From assembly GCF_002849715.1 (NCBI RefSeq), contig NZ_CP018863.1, positions 434,001-498,000 of the forward strand: DNA of 64,000 nucleotides, written 5' to 3'. Under the pieces are notes generated by a model that did not search any database, was not told where the DNA came from, and was given only the letters and a program-made list of their open reading frames with translations. A program made the translations under genes and the position numbers. The DNA comes from Arthrobacter crystallopoietes. Its GTDB lineage: Bacteria > Actinomycetota > Actinomycetes > Actinomycetales > Micrococcaceae. Below are positions 59,870 to 64,000 of this stretch, piece after piece; position 1 is the stretch's first letter, and the number at the start of each line of letters is the position of its first letter.

Positions 59870-60697
59870 TTACCAGGTGGCGCCGGGGTGCTCGCGCGCG
59901 ATGACCTGCATCTCCGCGAGGATGTAGCCCAGGTGTTCGCTGTGCTTGCCGGTACGGCCGCCGGTCATGGCCGGCTGCACGTCGGGGAGCTCCAGCCCTG
60001 CTTCGTCCAGCACCTGCGCCATGAGCGCGTCGAAGGGTTCGCGCATTTCGGATGGACGCGCGGCAACGCCGCCGAGGCGTTCGATGAGTTCGTCATCTTG
60101 GAACAGCTCGGCCACGTAGGGCCAGACCGAGTCGAGGCCGGCCTGGATGCGGAGCTTGGACTCCTCCGTGCCGTCGCCGAGGCGGATGGTCCACTGGATC
60201 GCATGGTCCCGGTGGTAATCCACTTCCTTGAGCGCCTTGGCCGAGATAGCGGCGATCGTCTCGTCCGCGGAATCGATCAGCCGTGAGTACAGCTCATGCT
60301 GGAAGATGGAGAACACCAGCTGGCGGGCGATGGTCTTGCCGAAGTCGCCGTTGGGCTGCTCGACCAGGAAGCAGGAGCGGAATTCTGCCTCGCCGCGCCA
60401 GTACGCCAGGTCATCCTCGGTCTTGCCCCAGGCGGAGCCGGCGTAGGTGAGGAACGAGCGAGCGTGCCCCAGCATGTCCAGGGCGATGTTGCCCAGGGCC
60501 ACGTCCTCTTCGAGCTCGGGCGCGCGGGAGATCCACCAGCCGAGCCGCTGGGCCAGGATCAGGGCGTCATCTCCGAGCCGCAGGGCGTATTCGCCGACGT
60601 CTTCGCCGACCTTAATACCACCGGCAACCCGCTCGGCCACGTCCTCAGGACGCAGGGCGTTGCCCGGCGTGATGCGTGTTGCGCTTTCGCCGCTCAC
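59870..60697 (-). CDS. paaC: Phenylacetyl-CoA epoxidase structural subunit PaaC
   Basis: 275 aa ferritin-like helical protein: ALILAQRLGWWISRAPELEED, WRGEAEFRSCFLVEQPNGD and KALKEVDYHRDHAIQW are typical of PaaC, the non-catalytic partner of PaaA. Begins four bases inside the end of paaB. Confidence 0.94.
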   Translation of the reverse strand: MSGESATRITPGNALRPEDVAERVAGGIKVGEDVGEYALRLGDDALILAQRLGWWISRAPELEEDVALGNIALDMLGHARSFLTYAGSAWGKTEDDLAYWRGEAEFRSCFLVEQPNGDFGKTIARQLVFSIFQHELYSRLIDSADETIAAISAKALKEVDYHRDHAIQWTIRLGDGTEESKLRIQAGLDSVWPYVAELFQDDELIERLGGVAARPSEMREPFDALMAQVLDEAGLELPDVQPAMTGGRTGKHSEHLGYILAEMQVIAREHPGATW

Positions 60698-61050
60698 AGG
60701 TGCTTCACCCCTTCACTCTTCTTGTAGTACGTGGCGTGGCGGTAGTCCTTGCCCTTGGGCGATTCGAAGAACTCACCCTTGGCATCCGGATCGCTGGCAA
60801 TGATCGACGACGCCGGCACTACCCACAGCGATACGCCTTCGTTGCGCCGTGTGTACAGATCCCGCGCGTTGCGCACGGCCATCTCGGCGTCCGGTGCGTG
60901 CAGCGACCCTGCGTGCACGTGCGAAAGTCCGCGGGATGACCTGACGAAAACCTCCCAGAGCGGCCAGGGGGCCTTCTCCGGCGAATGGCCGATTTCCGTG
61001 GCGGGCGTCTTATCCGACGTCCCCATTGCGGTCTGGTCTGATGTTGCCAT
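60694..61050 (-). CDS. paaB: Phenylacetyl-CoA epoxidase subunit PaaB
   Basis: 118 aa. WEVFVRSSRGLSHVHAGSLHA, RNARDLYTRRNEG and SLWVVPASSI are diagnostic for PaaB, a small bridging subunit. A 30-residue polar N-terminal extension precedes the core. Its ATG overlaps the paaA stop (TAATG). Confidence 0.94.
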   Translation of the reverse strand: MATSDQTAMGTSDKTPATEIGHSPEKAPWPLWEVFVRSSRGLSHVHAGSLHAPDAEMAVRNARDLYTRRNEGVSLWVVPASSIIASDPDAKGEFFESPKGKDYRHATYYKKSEGVKHL

Positions 61051-62045
61051 TAGGCTACCTGTGCTTTCTGTGCCTTCTTAGCTGCGTAGGCAGCTGCTGC
61101 TTCGCGTACCCATGCGCCGTTCTCGTGCGCCTCGCGGCGGCGTTCCATCCGCTGGGCATTGCAGGGGCCGCGGCCCTTGAGGACCTCGTAGAACTCGTTC
61201 CAATCGAGCTCGCCGTACTCCCATTTGCCGGTTTCTTCGTTGAAGCGGATCTCATCATCGGGCAGGGTCAGTCCGAGGACCTTTACCTGCTCCTGGATCA
61301 TGCCGACAAAGCGCTGGCGCAGCTCGTCATTGGAGAAGCGCTTGATGTTCCAGCGCATGGACTGCTGCGAGTTCGGGGATTCGTCGTCGTTCGGACCGAA
61401 CATCATAAGCGCCGGAGCGTAGAAGCGGTTGACCGCGTCCTGGGCCATCTGCTTCTGCGCAGGCGTGCCGTTGGAGAGCTCGAGGAGGATCTCGAAGCCC
61501 TGCCGCTGGTGGAAGGACTCTTCCTTGCAGACCCGAACCATCGCCCGGCCGTAGGGACCGTAGGAAGCGCGGCACAGCGGCACCTGGTTGACGATAGCGG
61601 CACCGTCCACCAGCCAGCCGATGGCACCCATGTCCGCCCAGGTGAGCGCCGGGTAGTTGAAGATGGACGAGTACTTCGCCTTGCCGCTGAGCAGCTGGTC
61701 GAAGAGCTCCTCGCGCGGCGTGCCCAGGGTCTCCGCCGCAGAGTACAGGTAGAGGCCGTGCCCGGCTTCGTCCTGCACCTTGGCCATCAGGATGGCCTTG
61801 CGCTTCAGCGACGGGGCGCGCGTGATGAAGTTCGCCTCCGGCTGCATGCCGATGATTTCGGAGTGGGCGTGCTGGGAAATCTGCCGGGTCAGGGTCTTCC
61901 GGTACCCGGCCGGCATCCAGTCCGCCGGCTCGATCCGTGAATCCTCGGCGATGATCTTGTCAAAGTAGGCCTGGCCGGCCTCGTCCTCAGCGGACGGAAC
62001 AGGCTGCAACTGTGCGTCCCGGGGGGATTGCGTCTGCGTTGCCAT
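61050..62045 (-). CDS. paaA: Phenylacetyl-CoA epoxidase oxygenase subunit PaaA
   Basis: 331 aa from ATG 62045, preferred over GTG 62054 because AGGTG is spaced 6 bases upstream. Di-iron oxygenase: [13 protein letters not shown] (E-x2-H, near 118) and [14 protein letters not shown] (second E-x2-H, near 200), with [15 protein letters not shown] near 60. Catalyses ring epoxidation of phenylacetyl-CoA with PaaBCE. First gene of paaABCDE(G); preceded by a strong promoter with two PaaR-like operators. The paaK ligase, paaZ, paaF, H, J and the regulator are not in the window. Confidence 0.95.
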   Translation of the reverse strand: MATQTQSPRDAQLQPVPSAEDEAGQAYFDKIIAEDSRIEPADWMPAGYRKTLTRQISQHAHSEIIGMQPEANFITRAPSLKRKAILMAKVQDEAGHGLYLYSAAETLGTPREELFDQLLSGKAKYSSIFNYPALTWADMGAIGWLVDGAAIVNQVPLCRASYGPYGRAMVRVCKEESFHQRQGFEILLELSNGTPAQKQMAQDAVNRFYAPALMMFGPNDDESPNSQQSMRWNIKRFSNDELRQRFVGMIQEQVKVLGLTLPDDEIRFNEETGKWEYGELDWNEFYEVLKGRGPCNAQRMERRREAHENGAWVREAAAAYAAKKAQKAQVA

Positions 62046-62085
62046 GATGGTCACCTCACTATGGGGGAATTTCCGGCGCGAAATA

Positions 62086-62107
62086 TTTACCGACCGTTCG
62101 TTCAGAA
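62086..62107. promoter_or_regulatory. PaaR-like operator 1 (overlaps paaA -10)
   Basis: TTTACCGACCGTTCGTTCAG matches the PaaR consensus ACTNACCG-NN-CG-NN-CGGTNAGT (recalled from Corynebacterium work) with a mismatch in CGTT and at the end. It overlaps the -10 box and the expected start site, so binding would repress paaA. A TetR-family protein would be the reader. Confidence 0.65.
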
Positions 62108-62133
62108 TATAGTCACGGCGGCGAGCCAGTCAA
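62106..62133 (-). promoter_or_regulatory. paaA promoter
   Basis: Minus-strand TTGACT (62133-62128) and TATATT (62111-62106) match the -35 and -10 consensus at five of six bases each, 16 bases apart. The transcript would start near 62099, giving a leader of about 54 bases with an AGGTG Shine-Dalgarno before the paaA ATG. Confidence 0.7.
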
Positions 62134-62140
62134 GCGTCAC

Positions 62141-62160
62141 GCGCCGAACGTTCGGTTCAC
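62141..62160. promoter_or_regulatory. PaaR-like operator 2 (upstream of paaA -35)
   Basis: CCGAACGTTCGG at 62144-62155 is a perfect 12-base palindrome; the wider GCGCCGAACGTTCGGTTCAC fits the same ACCG/CG/CGGT pattern as operator 1. It lies just upstream of the -35 box of paaA, about 38-53 bases upstream of the -10 of the divergent peptidase gene. Confidence 0.6.
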
Positions 62161-62197
62161 CTGTCAGCCAAACCATGCCGCGGCGCAATGAGCGGTC

Positions 62198-62203
62198 TAT
62201 ATA
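62198..62203 (+). promoter_or_regulatory. Possible -10 box for the S9 peptidase gene
   Basis: TATATA ends 8 bases before the ATG at 62212 and no Shine-Dalgarno is present, so the transcript may be leaderless. No clear -35 hexamer. Confidence 0.45.
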
Positions 62204-62211
62204 TTTGGGAC

Positions 62212-64000
62212 ATGAGCCACTCTCCCGCAGACACCGCAGCAGACTCCCCCACCATCGGCACTGCCAGCCCGGCCGCCGGGACCCCGCACACAGGACTGCC
62301 GCAGCCGCCGGTCGCCCGGAAGGTGCCGGTGGAGCGCACCCATCACGGGGACACGTTCGTGGACAACTACGAATGGCTCCGCGAGAAGGACAGTCCGGAG
62401 GTCGTGGCCCACCTGCAGGCCGAAAACCAGTACACCGACGCCGTCACTGCCGACCAGCAGCCGCTGCGCGAGGCAATCTTCAACGAGATCAAGAACCGCA
62501 CGCAGGAAACCGACCTTTCCGTCCCGGTGCGCAAGGACGGCTGGTGGTACTACGGGCGGATGGAGGAGGGCAAGCAGTACGGCATCCAGTGCCGGGTCAA
62601 GGCCCAGGACACCGGCGACACGAAGGCAGATTGGACGCCGCCGCAGGTTGAACCGGGCAACGAAGTGCCGGGCGAGCAGATCCTGCTGGACGGCAACGCA
62701 GAGGCCGAGGGCCACCCCTTCTTCTCCCTCGGTGGCGCGGCGGTCACCCGCGACGGCAACCTGTACGCCTACGCCGTGGACAACGCCGGTGACGAGCGGT
62801 TCACCCTGCGGATCAAGGACCTGCGGACCGGCGAGCTGCTGCCGGATGTGGTGGAGAACGTGTTCTACTCGCTGGCCTTCTCCCCAGACGGCAGCCAGGT
62901 CTTCTACACCGTGGTGGACGATTCCTGGCGGCCGTACCAGATCAAATCCCACACGCTCGGCACCGAGGTGAGCGCCGACGTCGTTGTTTATCAGGAAGAC
63001 GATCCGGCGATGTGGACCGGCTTCGAGCTCTCCGCCGACCGCCGGCATCTGGTCATCGGGATCGGCTGCTCCGAATACAGCGAAACACGCCTGCTTGATT
63101 TCGCGCACCAGGACGCAGGCCTGCGTACCGTCATTTCGCGCGACGAGCGCATCCTCTACGAGGCCGAACCGTTCCTGCTCGACGGGGTGGAGAAGATCCT
63201 GCTCACGCACAACAAGGACGCGGTCAACTCCATGGTTTCCGTGGCGGACGCGGCCGAGTTCGCCAAGCCGCTGGCACAGCAGCGCTGGGATACCGTGACA
63301 GCGCACGACGACGGCGTGCGGGTCAACGGCGCGGGGGTCACCGCTACCCACGTGGTGCTGTCCGTACGCAAAGACACGATCGAGCGCGTCCAGGTCATCT
63401 CGTTGGCCGGGCTGGGGATGCCCGGGCAGGCGCAGCCGGTGGAGCCGGACTTCGACGAAGAGCTCTACACCGCCGGCGTCGGCGGCTCCGACTACGACGC
63501 TCCGGTCATCCGGCTCGGCTACAGCTCGTTCCTGACCCCGCCCCGGGTTTACGACTACGAGCTGGCTACCGGAGAGCTGTTCCTGCGCAAGGAGACGCCG
63601 GTCCTGGGCGGCTACCGGTCGGAGGACTACGTTGCCGAGCGGGCCTGGGCCACCGCGCAGGACGGGACGCAGATTCCGCTCTCGGTTGTCCGCAAGGCCA
63701 CAGTGGAGCGCAATTCCGCCAATCCTGCGCTCATCTACGGCTACGGCAGCTACGAGGTCAGCATGGATCCGGGCTTCAACACCGCCCGGCTGTCGCTGCT
63801 GGATCGCGGCGTTGTCTTCGTCATTGCGCACGTGCGCGGCGGCGGCGAGGTGGGACGCAAGTGGTACGACGACGGCAAGAAGCTGGCGAAGAAGAACACC
63901 TTTACCGACTTCATCGACGCCACCGACTGGCTGGCAGCATCCGGCTGGGCCGATCCCGCGCGGATCGCTGCGATGGGCGGATCAGCCGGTGGCCTGCTGA
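62212..64000 (+). CDS. ptrB: S9 family prolyl oligopeptidase / oligopeptidase B (3' truncated)
   Basis: 596 codons visible from ATG 62212 to the window edge, open to the end. After a 30-residue Pro/Ala-rich lead, VERTHHGDTFVDNYEWLREKD begins the S9A N-terminal domain (core NYEWLREKD). The propeller runs to about residue 430. The hydrolase part has YGYGSYEVSMDPGF, AHVRGGGEVGRKWYDDG and NTFTDFIDATDWL, all characteristic of oligopeptidase B. The active-site loop GGSAGG, with the nucleophile Ser, is the last thing before the edge. The catalytic Asp and His lie beyond the window. Cleaves after basic residues in known enzymes; that specificity is not checked here. Confidence 0.92.
   Translation, partial: MSHSPADTAADSPTIGTASPAAGTPHTGLPQPPVARKVPVERTHHGDTFVDNYEWLREKDSPEVVAHLQAENQYTDAVTADQQPLREAIFNEIKNRTQETDLSVPVRKDGWWYYGRMEEGKQYGIQCRVKAQDTGDTKADWTPPQVEPGNEVPGEQILLDGNAEAEGHPFFSLGGAAVTRDGNLYAYAVDNAGDERFTLRIKDLRTGELLPDVVENVFYSLAFSPDGSQVFYTVVDDSWRPYQIKSHTLGTEVSADVVVYQEDDPAMWTGFELSADRRHLVIGIGCSEYSETRLLDFAHQDAGLRTVISRDERILYEAEPFLLDGVEKILLTHNKDAVNSMVSVADAAEFAKPLAQQRWDTVTAHDDGVRVNGAGVTATHVVLSVRKDTIERVQVISLAGLGMPGQAQPVEPDFDEELYTAGVGGSDYDAPVIRLGYSSFLTPPRVYDYELATGELFLRKETPVLGGYRSEDYVAERAWATAQDGTQIPLSVVRKATVERNSANPALIYGYGSYEVSMDPGFNTARLSLLDRGVVFVIAHVRGGGEVGRKWYDDGKKLAKKNTFTDFIDATDWLAASGWADPARIAAMGGSAGGLL

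Noticed and set aside
62197..63831. A 544-codon minus-strand frame.
   Set aside because: Antisense to the S9 peptidase, which shows family motifs along its whole length. The minus frame has no recognisable domain.
1..64000. CRISPR array, integrase, insertion sequence or prophage.
   Set aside because: No regularly spaced repeats, transposase or integrase motifs, or attachment-site duplication were seen. The gene content is chromosomal and in long operons.

Overview
The window is high-GC chromosomal DNA from an actinobacterium, most likely an Arthrobacter-like member of the Micrococcaceae. Supporting signs are the GC-rich third positions, frequent GTG starts and ATGA stop/start overlaps, a menJ-polyprenyl synthase-menG cluster like that of actinobacteria, a DUF222/HNH protein, the MetP/MetS type amino-acid importer, and an actinobacterial type VII (ESX/WXG100) secretion locus. 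No rRNA, tRNA, insertion sequence, phage or CRISPR array was seen.

Layout. (1) 1-12623: a type VII secretion locus built around a divergent promoter region (4190-4485). The minus-strand arm encodes three small helical WXG100-type proteins, a 966-aa effector that appears to carry two toxin domains in tandem (TNT-like NAD+ glycohydrolase, then a DNA/RNA non-specific nuclease), and the first codons of a probable immunity gene cut by the window edge. The plus-strand arm encodes a small membrane protein, EccD, a MinD/ParA-like ATPase, a three-ATPase EccC and two accessory proteins. No full EccB, EccE or MycP is present. (2) 12684-19551: a RarD-like permease, a tandem universal stress protein, and a GABA/aminobutyraldehyde (putrescine) catabolic set (gabT, aldehyde dehydrogenase) beside an NSS-family transporter with its 45-aa MetS-like partner. 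A divergent PucR-type regulator (19745-21178) probably controls part of this. (3) 21175-31184: a tightly coupled sulfur-assimilation operon (sir, cysH, cysD, cysN, an SsuABC-like transporter, fprA), preceded by a sirohydrochlorin chelatase for sirohaem. (4) 31254-33556: small proteins (glycolipid-binding-like, SUKH-like, HIT, Rho-N-like). (5) 33657-38321 and 41934-47194: menaquinone genes (polyprenyl synthase, menJ, menG, menF, menD, menC), interrupted by a polar amino-acid ABC importer, a secreted dioxygenase-like lipoprotein and a PhoX phosphatase. (6) 47268-52477: PAP2 phosphatase, MFS transporter, MBL hydrolase, a 68-aa orphan and a DUF222/HNH protein. (7) 52493-56927: branched-chain 2-oxoacid dehydrogenase E1alpha-E1beta-E2 with a divergent Lrp/AsnC regulator. 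(8) 57261-62045: phenylacetate catabolism paaABCDE plus a paaG-like isomerase, under a clear promoter flanked by two PaaR-like operators. (9) 62212-64000: an oligopeptidase B-like S9 peptidase cut by the right edge just after its active-site serine.

The most unusual content is the type VII locus: a two-warhead effector beside a reduced core machine. The best regulatory signals are the paa promoter/operator pair, a CRP/GlxR-type site before the amino-acid importer and a palindrome in the pucR promoter. Family names come from reading motifs; no database search was run.
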